Positions 10,248 through 20,806 of a stretch of 33,494 nucleotides of DNA are shown piece by piece. The DNA is taken from NCBI GenBank assembly GCA_003254885.1, contig QANT01003488.1:1-33494 (forward strand), in the 5' to 3' direction. Below the pieces are notes generated by a model. The model worked only from the letters and a program-made list of their open reading frames with translations, was not told the DNA's origin and made no database searches. Position 1 is the first letter of the stretch, and every line of letters begins with the position of its first letter. The translations under genes were made by a program, and so were the position numbers. Origin of the DNA: Purshia tridentata. Lineage: Eukaryota; Streptophyta; Magnoliopsida; Rosales; Rosaceae.

Positions 10248-10446
10248 ACCTGTGTAGCTTGCCGTACATGCGCAGGGCCCATAGCCTGCCGTACGCATGC
10301 AGAGCGATAACCTGCCATACATGAGCAGAGTCGTGATCTATCATACACATGCAGGGCCACTGATCTGCTGTACGTGCACGCAGGGCCACCCCCAAAGGGC
10401 AAGGCATCCCGGCACACGGCCCAAAGCCTATGTGTGTGCCGTGATG
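10248..10446 (-). repeat. LTR hairpin and CCTGC-N9-GCAGG minisatellite, copy 1
   Basis: At 10405-10446 arms CATCCCGGCACAC and GTGTGCCGTGATG pair with one mismatch around a 16 nt loop. Next to it, about five units of about 28 bp carry the imperfect palindrome CTGC...GCAG with a 'gtac' core (10250-10392). Both structures recur in the other two copies. Confidence 0.75.
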
Positions 10447-11724
10447 GGTCCCAAAGACCTATATAACTCCAGTATATAGAACGGGTACTAAATGGGGGCT
10501 TAATAAAATCCAAAACCAATCCGTTCTTCACTCATTTCAATCAACACGATATGACTCAATTCCCAACTTCCTTAAAATTTACGAAGAAATCAATAATTGC
10601 TCCAAGAAACCATCATACAAATTATTTTCACAGAAACCTCAATCATAATAAATTGATGAGAAATATCAATCTGTATAACTCATTTAATAACATTCAAGAT
10701 TCCGAAATCAATTTCAATAATTGAAATTCATGACTAAGTAAATCATAGGAAAATAAAATTCGACTTAACGATTTAATAAACTTTAAATAAGAAAAAGTCC
10801 ACTCACTGTCAAGGAGTCTAGTCTCGTTGCTCGGCTGGGTCGCCCTCAATCTCGGGTGTGGTCCCTATAAGAAAAAGATAAATACGCCATTAGTTCCCAC
10901 GTTTAAAGTGTTTACGACTATAAATTGGGGTTTCGTTTACCTCGGTCTTTTCTATATAACCCAAATTAATAACCTGCTTCATAAAATCTAAAATCAACAA
11001 TAATTCCTAAATTTCGTGATTAAAGGGTCAGATTAATCTCAACCCCAAACAAAGTGGTGCTTTCAACCCCAAATTCACAATTTCTGCCTTTTCTTTCGGA
11101 CCCATCAATCCGAACTCCGGATTAAGTTTCTAAATGGTGGGAATTGGCTAAAATATTACTAAATCATGCCAAACCCCCAAATTTTCGAGCAACCACCCGA
11201 AATAGCCAAGTCCTCATCCACCAATTTCCAATTTCTTCAATTTTTCCTTGAAGCCCAAGGTTCTAAACCGAAATTTAAGATTCCCTAGGGTTGGAAATTA
11301 GTTAATCTGACCACAAATTCGCACCTCAAGCCACAACTACAGATTTTCCAATTTGGGGTTTAAATCTCAAATTTTCTCATGTCTAAAATAATCCAAATTG
11401 GCAGCCTAATCCAAGATATTTTAATGATGTAAGAAAGAGGGAGGAAACCCACCTAAAATGGGCAAAAAAGGCGCCGGAAATTGATCGGAAAAACTAGAAG
11501 AAGCGACGGCTTGTGGTGTTCCTTCCGAGTAGCAGCGTGCACAGGGGCTAGTGGTCGGCGTCGTGGGGTCGCGGTCGGTTGGCGTCGGCGGGAGGAGGTC
11601 TGTCAGCGGCTGGGTTTTGGTCGGAAGCAGCTGGACGGGAGGGGAGGGGTGTCGCGCGCAGGGAAAGTGAAAAGGAAGAATCTGCGGGCTGAGGGGGAAG
11701 AGAGGGAAAGAAATAGAAGGGGGA

Positions 11725-11752
11725 GAAGATTCCAGAAAAATCTGGAATCTTT
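11725..11752 (-). promoter_or_regulatory. Heat-shock-element-like motif, copy 1
   Basis: The plus strand shows units GAA, TTC, GAA, ATC, GAA, TTT, each separated by 2 nt. Four of the six match perfectly the alternating nGAAn/nTTCn pattern bound by heat-shock factors. It lies about 376-403 bp from the LTR start, beside the pyrimidine-rich leader, as in the other two copies. Confidence 0.55.
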
Positions 11753-12132
11753 AAGGGCTAAGTCACCCTATTTACGATTTTGCCACTCACTTCACTCGTC
11801 TATAACTTACAAACCGTAACTCCGTTTGACGCATACTTCGTGTCTACGAACTCGTGGAGTCGAGCTTTACTTAACCATGTCAAAGTCTACTCCAAGGGCC
11901 CTATAATTTAAAAAGTTAACTTTTGGGTACCTTGCCACGTACAAAATTTTCAAACCGTCCCTCTAAACGAGACATGCCACATGTCTATAAACTCGTAAGC
12001 CCGAGGCCTTCCTAACGAACCCAAGGTCAAACATCAAATCTTATTCGAACCCAAAGTCAACTTTAGGCCCCAAAGACCAAATTAAAATTTTAAAAAAATT
12101 TTACCTTATGGAGTACGGGTCGTTACACTCTT

Positions 12133-13701
12133 GGGCCCAAACATCCTTGTGCTCCCTTGCTCTGCCTGTTCTTGTGCCTCGATTGGTTGTAGTCGTTGCT
12201 CATACTTTTCAACCCATGGGTCATGCTTCACTAGCCTAAAGTTGGCCTTCTCTTGAACTGGATTTACCTTCATAACCCCCTTAGTTGCCTTGGTTGCATC
12301 TTGTTTGACAACAATCGAATCTTCAACTTTCTTGACTTCCCTTGCTACATCCTTGAAATCATCTTTGATTAACCAAGCAACAAGCATGGCTTGCTACTTC
12401 TCCTTCTTTAGCCTTAGCACTTACTTAATAAGGCTCCTCCTTTGTGAGATGCCCTGGCTCTCTATTTTCACAATGCTCCTTGGTAGATGTCGCTGCTCCA
12501 CCTAACATTATAGTCCCTAAAAACTTGTATAGATTATTTAGTTGCTTGACTCCCTTGATCACACTTGATCCCTTTGTGGCTTTGAGTGTCCCCCCTCTAG
12601 AGTTGAATGTATACTCATTCCTCTCTAGACTTCCAAGAGAAATAAGATTTCTCTTCAATGTTGGAACATATCGTACATCTCCAAGCAGCCTAACTATTCC
12701 ACCTTGCATCTTCACTTTTACTGTGCCTATGCCTTGAACCTTGCATGTAGAGTTATTTTATAACAGAACTTTAGCTCTACTAGATTCCTCATATGTATGA
12801 AACCACTCTTATTTGCACACATATGAAAACTACATCCAAAATCCAAATACTAAGAATTCGGACTGGAATTACCTGAAGATACAGCCAAAAGCTCTCCATC
12901 GACGAACATGATGTTACTTAAGTTTTCAGCCCTTTTCTTCTTCTTCTCTAGCCATATGAGGCAATTCATTTTCCAGTGGTCTAGTGAACCCCACTCGAAA
13001 CAAGTATCTTCTTCATTAGAATCATTGGACTTCCTCTTCTTTTTAGATTTGCTATTCTTCTTGCTATGACCTCTCTCATTTAAACGATTGGCATACAGTT
13101 CTTCACCTTTAGAGCTTTTCTTAGTATTCTGATTTATCTTAACATGTGATATTATGTATGTGACAACATCATCAAATACTAGTGTATCTTTGCCAAACAT
13201 AAGAGTAGTCCTAAAGTACTTAAAAGATAAAGGTAGCAATCATAAAAGCAATAATGACTTATTTTCTTCACTATATTTGGCATCCACTTGTGGCAGATCT
13301 GCAATACATCTATTAAACAAATTCAGATACTCCATGAGACCTCCACCTTCATCCATCTGAAGATTGAAGAGCTCATCCTTTAAGAAAAGCTTATTGGAAA
13401 GAGATTTTCCCATATACAACCTCTCTAACTTGTCCTATGTTTCCTTTGCTAAAGCTTCCTTGACGTTGAACATCAAGCTATCTATCAGATATAACTTAAT
13501 GGAACTTCTTGCTTTCTTGCCTATCTTCAACCAATCAACATCTGTCGTGCTTGTGGGCTTCTTTTCCACCCATTATAGTGCCACATCTAGATCTTGTTGA
13601 ATTAAGACATTTAACATCTTTCTTTGTCGCAACGTAAAATTGTCCTTCCTATTGAAAGGCTTTATCGACATCCTCTCGCTGTTATCCTTATCATCCGCCA
13701 T
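12133..13701 (-). pseudogene. copia-2 gag-protease, degraded
   Basis: The frame opens with ATG at 13701 (MADDKDNSERMS...), about 20 nt past the PBS. It reads as copia gag (Tork-like in style) with several in-frame stops, for example before WVEKK, after KEALAKET and before LLPLSFKYF. The zinc knuckle near 13000 reads CFEWGSLDHWKMNC, with the second Cys replaced by Trp. The protease motif expected as DSG reads DFG (near 12840), next to a stop and a 1 nt frameshift. A conserved stretch, DVRYVPTLKRNLISLGSLE, follows near 12650. Pre-integrase, integrase and RT are absent. A Lys/Glu-rich open stretch (12387-12133) of unknown origin takes their place and runs into the inserted LTR. Confidence 0.85.
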
Positions 13702-13721
13702 CTAAAACTCTTAAACTCGAA

Positions 13722-13733
13722 GCTCTGATACCA
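13722..13733 (-). other. Primer-binding site of copia-2
   Basis: The minus strand reads TGGTATCAGAGC, complementary to initiator-Met tRNA, 2 nt from the CA end of the LTR. Confidence 0.9.
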
Positions 13734-14079
13734 ATTGTTGAGAATAAATCATTATAAGTAATTTAACTCTTTACTTTAACAGATCTTGTTCTTGATGAAT
13801 TTCGATGAAACTTGCAAAGAAAGTAAATAGCAAATAAATAAAGGAAACAACACACCAAATTAACGTGGTTCGGCAATTGCCTACATCCCTGGCGAGCACC
13901 CAATAAATTTCACTAGCTTTAAGAAGAAATTACAATGATCACAAAAACTCTCTCTTTCTTTAGGTCTTAATCTATCTCTCACACTTGAATTTCTGCCTTT
14001 CTTCAAAAACTTATGAAGACTTGAGAAACTATCCTCTTCTTGATGTTAATCTATTGGGGTTTTCTAAGTCTAAAGAACC

Positions 14080-14087
14080 TATTTATA
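14080..14087 (-). promoter_or_regulatory. TATA box of the copia-2 5' LTR
   Basis: The minus strand reads TATAAATA in the context GTATAAATAGG, about 375 nt into the LTR. This is a plausible U3 position. Confidence 0.6.
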
Positions 14088-14191
14088 CCTTATAGGTTTT
14101 AGAATACAATTAGGGATGAACTAGGAGTCCTAAAACCTCTAAAAACTAGGAGAAATTCAGAATATCCACATGTAGGACCAGTTCTCTAGCC

Positions 14192-14247
14192 ATGGGATCG
14201 ATCCCATAGCAAGAATGACATATTGGAAACCCAGAGGACTAGTCCTC
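14192..14247. promoter_or_regulatory. Palindrome cluster in copia-2 U3
   Basis: ATGGGATCGATCCCAT (14192-14207) and GAGGACTAGTCCTC (14234-14247) are perfect palindromes. Related, less perfect AGGACC..GGTCCT words lie at about 14174 and 14287-14320. They sit upstream of the TATA box in the LTR's own direction, so they may be enhancer-type protein sites. The other LTR has AGGACCGGTCCT at 8937-8948. Confidence 0.5.
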
Positions 14248-14461
14248 AAGCAGATCGACTCTTCAAAAGCCTCAAGTTCCCGTGTAGGACCGATCCTCAA
14301 GCCATGGGACTGGTCCTCTGGGGCCTGTTTGACGTTTTTCCTCCTTAATTGACACTCCACCCTACCACAAACCTCTTTCAACCTTCCTAACTTCATCCAA
14401 ACGTCCAAGGATACTTCAAAGGACTTCCAACCCCCTTTTAAGCGAGTCAAAAAACACAACA

Positions 14462-14884
14462 TACAATGGCGTTGCAGATATAGCTGCAAATTGAGAGTCA
14501 AGAATATTTCTTACATGGCTGCAAATTAAGAGTTAAGAATATTCCTTACACTTACCTTTAGCACGAGTAGAATTGAATTGTGATTATCTATGTGCAAGGG
14601 AATATTGACATTATATAGAGTGGCATCTAGACTCATAGATAATCTTATTATCCTAGAGGTTCTACTTTACTACAGATGTTATTACAAACCTTGGATATAT
14701 TTATCAGGGAAAGGCAAACTATGTGCATATAACTCAATTGTTCACAATCTTGTAACGATGACATTCAAATTACATGATATTCATTAGGAAAAAGAAAATT
14801 ATGTGCATATAACTAAATTTTGTTTCTATATATATTTTTTGATGATTGGAGAAGTGTTGTTCAACTTTTTAGAAACATTCTTGT
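14462..14884. other. Unassigned sequence, likely older LTR element
   Basis: It begins with the copia-2 target duplication, so it should continue the element seen at 8372-8434. A 35 bp unit is repeated twice near 14482-14551 ('gctgcaaattgagagtcaag', then 'gctgcaaattaagagttaag'). A second pair, 'tatgtgcatataact', occurs near 14720 and 14800. No coding evidence. Confidence 0.45.
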
Positions 14885-15818
14885 TCATAATGAAAAATGA
14901 ACGACAACCGGGTTCTAATTTGTACATTAAACATTTTGTAATCATCTATTGCTTAAATTATTACAGACAAAAATTGAAGCGGTGAAGAAACTATGTTGTT
15001 TCTTCCCTAGACTACTCACAACACTCTATTGGTACATGGTTTTCAACAGTTATTAAAAATGAACAACAACTGGGTTCTAATTTGTACATTAAACACTTTG
15101 TAATCATCTATTGACTCAATTATTACATCAATAATAATTTAAATCAAATTATTACAGACAAAAATTGAAGCGGTGAAGAAACTATGTTGTTTCTTCCCTA
15201 GACTACTCACAACACTCTATTGGTACATGGTTTTCAACGGTTATAAAAAATGAACAACAACTGGGTTCTAATTTGTACATTAAACACTTTGTAATCATCT
15301 ACTGACTCAATTATTACATCAATAATAATTTAAATCAAATTATTACAGGAAATAATTGAAGCGGTGAAGAAACTATGTTGTTTCTTCCCTGGACTACTCA
15401 CAACACTCTATTAGTACATGATTTTCAATGGTTATAAAAAATAAACAACAACTAGGTTCTAATTTGTACATTAAACATTTCGTAATTATCTTTTTGTTTA
15501 ATTATTACATAAATAATAATTTAAATCAAATTATTGCAGACAAAAATTGAAGCAGTGAAGAAATTATGTTGTTTCTTCCCTAGACTACTCACAACACTCT
15601 ATTGGTACATAGTTTTCAACGATTATAAAAAATGAACGACAATCGGGTTCTAATTCGTACATTAAACATTTTGTAATCATCTTTTGGTTAAATTATTACA
15701 TAAATAGAAATTTAAATCAAATTATTGCAGACAAAAATTGAAGTGGTGAAGAAACTATGTTGTTTCTTCCCTAGACTACTCACAACACTCTATTGGTACA
15801 TAGTCTTCAACAGTTATA
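14885..15818. repeat. Tandem array with 191 bp period, ~4.9 units
   Basis: The word 'acagacaaaaattgaag' (or a one- or two-base variant) starts at 14963, 15154, 15345, 15536 and 15727, exactly 191 bp apart each time. Each unit continues with 'tgttgtttcttccctagact', 'acaacactctattggtacat', 'gaacaacaactgggttctaa' and 'aataataatttaaatcaaat'. The partial unit before 14963 lacks about 29 bp of this last part. The last unit breaks off near 15818. Variation between units is a few percent by eye. It is satellite-like with no coding function evident. Confidence 0.92.
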
Positions 15819-16995
15819 GCCTCGACTTCTTATACAAAATAATGTTTGGTTATTTCTTTCCAAGAACTTATTTAATAGTATATATATTAGAAGTTAGGTT
15901 TTATAAATGATAATTAAAATAAACTAACTGAATAGTATCTCTAAACATGCTGGTAAAAGTCAATGTAGATATGACATTCCTAATTGCATTGGATCAATTT
16001 GGAACATCCAAACCCCAAATATTGACTATTTGTCATTTTAGATATCGTAAGTTTGATATTTTTTAAGCACGCTTACACTCAGTTGCAAATCTCATTTGTT
16101 AATTATGAGTCTCAAACTTTTTAGGTATTAGGTTGGCATTACAGTGTGCATTTAAACATTGTTCTAAAACTGTAAGTAATTATAGGCAACATACAACAAC
16201 CAAAATAAGTTAACTACATAAAATGTAACTACATGTTGCACTTAGTAATCCAAGATATTTAATTTTAGCTGATCTATAAGGAACCTTATCTTTTGCATAA
16301 AGCAAATCAAATATAAGTTTTGAAAAACAAATAAGATGTGTTTCTTTTTATAATTTATTTTTCACAAAAAATTATGAAACTGTACATAAGAAATTTCACT
16401 TGTTAATTTTGTGCCCAAAACTTGGGTAGTAGAGTGTATGTATACATGTCCTAAAGTTGTATGTATACATAAGAAACAAGTACGCTTCCAATTTTAGCAC
16501 TTCATCATCTAAGTTCAGATTCAAACTTTCATTTTTTTCACTTATTTTCTTATCTACAACAAATTTTAAAGCTCTTGCGAAAATTTTCCTTAGCAAAAAA
16601 AGTAAGTTGGTTCATTTCACATTTTGTGCATTGTTAGACAACTAATCAATTAAAATGTGATTAGGTTGTTATGTAAACAACAAGAAAATTAAACTTTGTA
16701 GAAGTATGTGCAACAAATTTCATAAATAATTATAAACCATAGAAATCAGCAAAATGGTGGTGGCAATGATCTTATAGTCAACATAATTCAAGAATATATC
16801 ATAATTTAAGACTAATCATATAATATAATATGTTTTATTAATTGCTAGGGTTTAGGGTATTTTGGGGTTTAAACTTTTTATTACATATGACATAGGGTTT
16901 TATTAAATGTTTTTTAGTATATAATTTATGTGTTTTCATTTATATAAAACATTTCTATATAAAAATACTATTTAAAAATACCTTTAACCCTTAGG
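15819..16995. other. Unassigned AT-rich sequence with old direct repeats
   Basis: No gene is recognisable. A segment at about 16085-16180 ('catttgttaattatgag...cattgttctaaaactgtaa') has a diverged direct copy at about 16390-16475 ('cacttgttaattttgtg...catgtcctaaagttgta'). Confidence 0.4.
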
Positions 16996-17180
16996 CCATG
17001 TTTGGAAGACGGTACTGGACAGTCTTATTTAATTAAAAGGGACAACTGTTCCATGTATCATGTTTGGTGAAACTTATAAGAAATTTGGCACTGGGACACC
17101 AAGGGACAACTGTCCCAAATAAATCAAAAATTTTGTCCCACTGTAACCCTAGGACACGAAGGGACAACACTCCTAATTTG
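16996..17180. repeat. Possible MITE fragment
   Basis: It starts with 'ggccatgtttgg', a terminal style common to plant MITEs. It holds repeated 'gggacaact' words, including GGGACAACTGTCCC at 17103-17116, which pairs GGGACA with TGTCCC. No opposite terminus was found, so only a remnant can be claimed. Confidence 0.35.
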
Positions 17181-17307
17181 CTTCATCTGCTCCATTTGCT
17201 CCATCTAGTTTCCATTCTCTCATCTCTTCCTAAGTTACTCTTCTCTCTTTCTAAACCCAGAAGCTCCAAATGGTTGCAGGCCTTGGAAGAACAAATTGAG
17301 AGAGAGA

Positions 17308-17424
17308 ATGGCTAGATCGGTGAGCATCCAAAGGAGACCCAATTTTCATGTAGAAGTTCATGAGATTATTCATCAAGAACACATTGAGGAGAAGCCTCGA
17401 TTTGATGATTTGGGCATGGATTGA
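17308..17424 (+). other. Small ORF of 38 codons, unrecognised
   Basis: The ORF starts MARSVSIQRRPNFHVEVHEI and ends FDDLGMD. It lies in a locally more GC-rich, gene-like stretch (about 17180-17430) with a pyrimidine-rich lead-in. Its composition is balanced, unlike the low-complexity frames elsewhere, and could be a captured exon fragment. I do not recognise a family, and a chance ORF is possible. Confidence 0.25.
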
Positions 17425-18230
17425 TTTTTCTGAAATGGGTCTCTTTTTTAGGCTTTCTTAGAGTTTAAATGCCCAGAAATCTGACAAGCATAGGGTTGAA
17501 TCTGCAGAGAGAAGTTGCAAAGCAGACTTTTTTTTTGTTTCCTTTTTAGTTTTTAATTTTTTTTAAATAGAAGTTTGTATTTGGTGTAAAATTAATAAAT
17601 GTTTAGTTTATATTATACTATTATAATAATTATACGATTATAGACTTATAATATTAGTGTTATAATTATACGATATTCTAATTCTTAATGATTTAAACCT
17701 TAGGAGGGTTAGAGAGTTTGGGTATAGGTTATAGTATATACTATGTCTTAAACTTTTCTTAATTATATAGTTATACTTTATACTTTATATTTTTACAGGG
17801 TAAGATATAGGATTTAAAATTTATAAAATACACAATAAGGTTTATGCCTTTAGGGTATGGGATATACTATATAGTATATAGGGTTTAAAACTTTAGAATT
17901 TAGCATACTACTATAATAATTAGGGTGTAGGCTTTTTTAATATAGAAATATTTATATCCTGTTGGATAATTTAGACTATAATTAGTTATAAGGTTTAGAG
18001 TTTTAGACTTTAGGCCCTTAGGGTGTATAAAGGGTTTATGTAAAATTATAAATTATAGAAATGTATTATATCAAATTATCAATTGATTCAATTATATAGA
18101 AAGGTGTTTTAGGGTATAAAATATTAGAAATGTACACAAAATTATTATAAATATAACTTTATGTATAAATTATGAGGTATAATATTTTAAAAAATATATA
18201 TTTCATTATTTGTAATATATGTTTGGCCCG
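17425..18230. other. AT-rich low-complexity sequence
   Basis: This is dominated by 'tatagtttata', 'aattatacgatta' and 'gggtatagg'-like words with no gene. Similar AT-rich text fills 31700-31900 and 32590-32900. Confidence 0.5.
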
Positions 18231-18410
18231 GTCTAGTCCATTGTTAGTATAAGTATTTTAAGACGGGAACCAGACTGAAATAAGTCGGTTTGGTATGCAA
18301 ACCGAATGGCTGATCATGGTCAACGATCGATCTTGTCTTCGTTTGGTGTTGGTATGGCCGGTCTCAGTCCGGTCTTCAATTTTTTTGTCAAACTGACCCA
18401 TCCTTATCAT
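18231..18410. repeat. Possible hAT MITE remnant
   Basis: Repeated CCGGTCT/GGTCC-like words ('cccggtctagtcc', 'ggccggtctcagtccggtct') stand out from the AT-rich surroundings. They end near 'gtcaaactgacccatcc', the style of subterminal repeats in plant hAT MITEs. No matched terminal inverted repeat or target duplication was found. Confidence 0.3.
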
Positions 18411-19524
18411 TAGTAATAATAGTTAATATATAAAATATAATTGCACATCAACTGTTATAAAAAAAACTGATGTTTACATAAATGATCAACAACTATTTCT
18501 TCTAACTTATCATTTTTTATGTATGTATATACAACAGTTTTAGATGTATAACACTGTGTTATAATAATCAAGACAATGGATAAAAAATATTGTGTAGTTC
18601 GAAGCCAATAGTTAACAATCAATTAGACGACGATGATTGTCTTACTTAGACAATAATCAAAATCTATCTTTATCAACATTATTGTAGTAGTGGTAACCAA
18701 TGCATTCCGACTTTTGAACACCTTTATTTTAACATTCATTATTTAAAACCAATATAAATCATTTATAAGTAACAATTCAAACCTACAGTTTATTTACCTC
18801 ATTAGTTACGAACACACTAGTATAGTCCACAACAAATCATGTCCCAATACCACTCCTTTGGGTGGATGCATCTTTTTTTGATAAAAAAAATGCATGACAA
18901 TCAATATTTTAATTAGTGTTCAGTAATAGAAGGTTGAATAGAATAAATAATGTCCAATGAGATACAACTGAACAAATCATAAGGCATTCAGTAGAGTTTG
19001 ACCAAACATGCTTAAGATGTTCAATAGAGTACAACTGAACACATCATAAAATGTTTTAGTTGTATGTCATCGAACACATCACAAGACGTTCAGTAGGAAT
19101 TTACTAAATAAACTTTTTTTGTTTATTAGAAAGCAATTGTGGTTGATAGTAAATATATTTTGTTTGGTGCATTATTACTAAACAATTCAAGGTATGTTCT
19201 ATTATAGTGAGCAGAATATGTCACGATTTCAATTTTTGAAAATAAGAATTTTTCCAATTAAAACACAAAGGAATGATGAAAATACCTCATTTGAAAACTC
19301 TTAAACTGCGACTTCAGCATCAATTCATCACTATTATGCTTGTTTGCCTTGATATGGAGAATGTTGTAGTAGGCTTTAGAGTTTTATTAGAGAATTAGGT
19401 GGAGAGATATATAGAGATTTTGGAGAAATGAATGGAAATGTTGGGTATATTTTAAATTGAGTTAGTTTGAAAAAATTAAATGTTATGTACTTATATGGTA
19501 ATTTCTATAAAAATTTCATTAAAG
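18411..19524. other. Unassigned AT-rich sequence
   Basis: Short irregular repeats of the type 'gttcaatagagtacaactgaacacatcataa' theme occur at about 18960-19100. No open frame of interest and no recognisable element ends. Confidence 0.4.
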
Positions 19525-19952
19525 TGTCTAGCTACTATAAAAAACAATTAAGGTTGAATAGCAATACCAAAAGAAACTAATAGTGAATAATACCTATCAA
19601 CTTGACAAAAAAAAAAAAAACCATATAATAGTCATCATGGATTTTAACAACTATGGTTTGATAGAGCCCTCGTTTAGTCTTGGCAGTGTTTCTTTCTCTT
19701 TCTATCTTTGATCTGGCTTTGCCACAAAATAAAAATCACCTGTAGTTGCAGAGCTTCAACAATGACGACGATGATGCCAACCTCAGAGAAAGATTCGACT
19801 CTAGCTAATGTTCAATTCAAGAATTAAAATTTTATTAAATTGTTTAGTCTACCATAAAAAAAAAATTTAAAAAAAACTTAGGGCTAAATAGCAGCAACAA
19901 AAGAAAAACTCATAGTGGATAATAGCTATCAACTTGACAAAAAAAAAAAATT
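19525..19952. repeat. Pair of ~100 bp diverged direct repeats
   Basis: The first copy, about 19530-19615, and the second, about 19862-19950, share 'atagcaa.a.caaaagaaa', 'tagtg.ataata.ctatcaac' and 'ttgacaaaaaaaa', offset by about 330 bp. The spacer includes a short GC-richer piece (19660-19800). They may be ends of a decayed element. Confidence 0.5.
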
Positions 19953-19959
19953 ACAAATT

Positions 19960-20230
19960 ACATGAGAGTACCTTAACTTTACATCATTTTTCAAATGGGT
20001 ACCCCAATTATAAAAAATTGGATAGAAGTACTTCAAATACTATTTTTTTTTTTTGACACATAAGTGCCTCCGTCAAGTTTTATGTCTCCCTACCTATTAA
20101 CCACATAAGTGGATATGGCTTGGGCCACGTTGACTGCAAATCTGGCATTAATGTGGCAATTCCAGATTGGTTCCCGCCCAAAAATACCCAATCAGCAAGG
20201 ACATATAATTTTCCTCCAAAACCTTAGGCT
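19960..20230. repeat. Candidate long terminal repeat of a Mutator-like element
   Basis: The text runs 'gtaccttaactttac', 'ttcaaatgggtaccccaatt', 'gtgcctccgtcaag', then 'ccacataagtgg' and 'cacgttgactgc'. This is a style typical of long TIRs of plant Mutator-like elements. It lies just outside the GRF pseudogene. The opposite TIR is missing, so the call rests on style and position. A related piece is at 33311-33494. Confidence 0.35.
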
Positions 20231-20441
20231 GTCACATCACTAAAAATAATATTAAACAATAAAAATTGAAAAGCTTGCCATTGTAGGCAGCTTTTTTCTC
20301 ATCCACATCACTTTCTCTAATTCTTGAAAAAAAGGCGACCATTCATGATAGTAAATCTAAAGAAATCCAAAGAACATGATCTTAGTTTACTTTATCCTCC
20401 AGATCTGGGATTTCTTTGGTCTGAGTTCTTCTTTCTCTTTA

Positions 20442-20806
20442 ATGGATTCAATATCTTGGAGGTGTGGGCGAAGTGTTGTCCTCTTCATTTCTTGGCCTGA
20501 TCTGAACCTTAAGAGGAAATTTGTCTGGTGTTCCACATATGAGATATGACTGTCTTTTTCTTGAATAATGAAGAGAAAATGTAATTTCTTTTGAATTATT
20601 GACAAATTTTCACATGTGGCAATGTGCAACGAGGAGGGTGCCAATTCTGGGAGTGGGTGGACCCCCAATGTGTGTGAACAGGACTGTTAAGGAATGTGAC
20701 GGTGGCTATTGACAAGATTAGGGGGCTTCGAAGGAATAATAAGCTGCTTCTCAATTTTATGGTAGCTTCATGGGCGATGATGGTATGGGTTTATGCCAGC
20801 AGTTGA
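20442..20806 (+). pseudogene. GRF-type zinc-finger protein, degraded
   Basis: Translation from ATG 20442 gives a GRF zinc-finger start, WRCGRSVVLFISWPDLN...KFVWC. The first Cys of the CxCG pair appears replaced by Trp, and the usual NPGRRF reads LNLKRKF. After a gap of about 70 bp with stops, the second half resumes (about 20606-20806) as GGCQFWEWVDP, then VTVAIDKIRGLRRNNKLLLN and a hydrophobic tail ending WVYASS. The gap behaves like an intron whose ends have decayed ('gagatatgact' for gag|gtatgact and 'gtgcaa' for gtgcag). At least one further stop follows VDPQCV. It faces the transposase pseudogene tail to tail, so it is probably cargo or a second gene of that element. Confidence 0.75.

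Larger units (their letters stand above)
9575..12127 (-). mobile_element. Solo LTR of the large LTR family, copy 1 (2553 bp)
   Basis: On the minus strand it begins TGTAACGACCCGTAC and ends TCCTGTCA. Perfect 5 bp repeats CTCTT flank it, and no internal coding region or second LTR is present. It is therefore a solo LTR left by recombination between two LTRs of one element. It is colinear with 22868-25855 and 27640-30865, sharing the start, heat-shock-like motif, C/T-rich leader, exon-like block, hairpin, minisatellite and the 'gccgaattttcggtagg' end. The size and TG start suit a large Gypsy-type LTR, but without the interior the superfamily is an inference. Confidence 0.9.
8435..14461 (-). mobile_element. 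Non-autonomous Ty1/copia element (copia-2) with nested solo LTR
   Basis: Two LTRs (8435-9172 and 13736-14461) flank a short interior with PBS, polypurine tract and a decayed gag-protease frame. The flanks TACCA (8430-8434) and TACAA (14462-14466) form a 5 bp target duplication with one mismatch. Removing the inserted solo LTR (9575-12127) leaves only about 3.5 kb. Integrase, reverse transcriptase and RNase H are gone, so this is a deletion derivative that would need enzymes in trans. By eye the LTRs differ at roughly one base in six or seven, so the insertion is old. Confidence 0.88.
13736..14461 (-). repeat. 5' LTR of copia-2 (726 bp)
   Basis: It begins TGTTGTG and ends TCTCAACA on the minus strand and aligns end to end with 8435-9172. 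A TATA box lies at 14087-14080, and upstream of it a cluster of perfect palindromes. TG...CA ends, the adjacent PBS and the flanking TACAA support the limits. Confidence 0.9.

Noticed and set aside
14963-15818. Tandem array as CRISPR-like repeat-spacer array
   Set aside because: The whole 191 bp unit repeats; there are no unique spacers and the context is a plant genome.
20387-20668. Minus-strand 93-codon frame over the GRF region
   Set aside because: It is the antisense of the GRF zinc-finger pseudogene; the plus strand carries the recognisable motifs.
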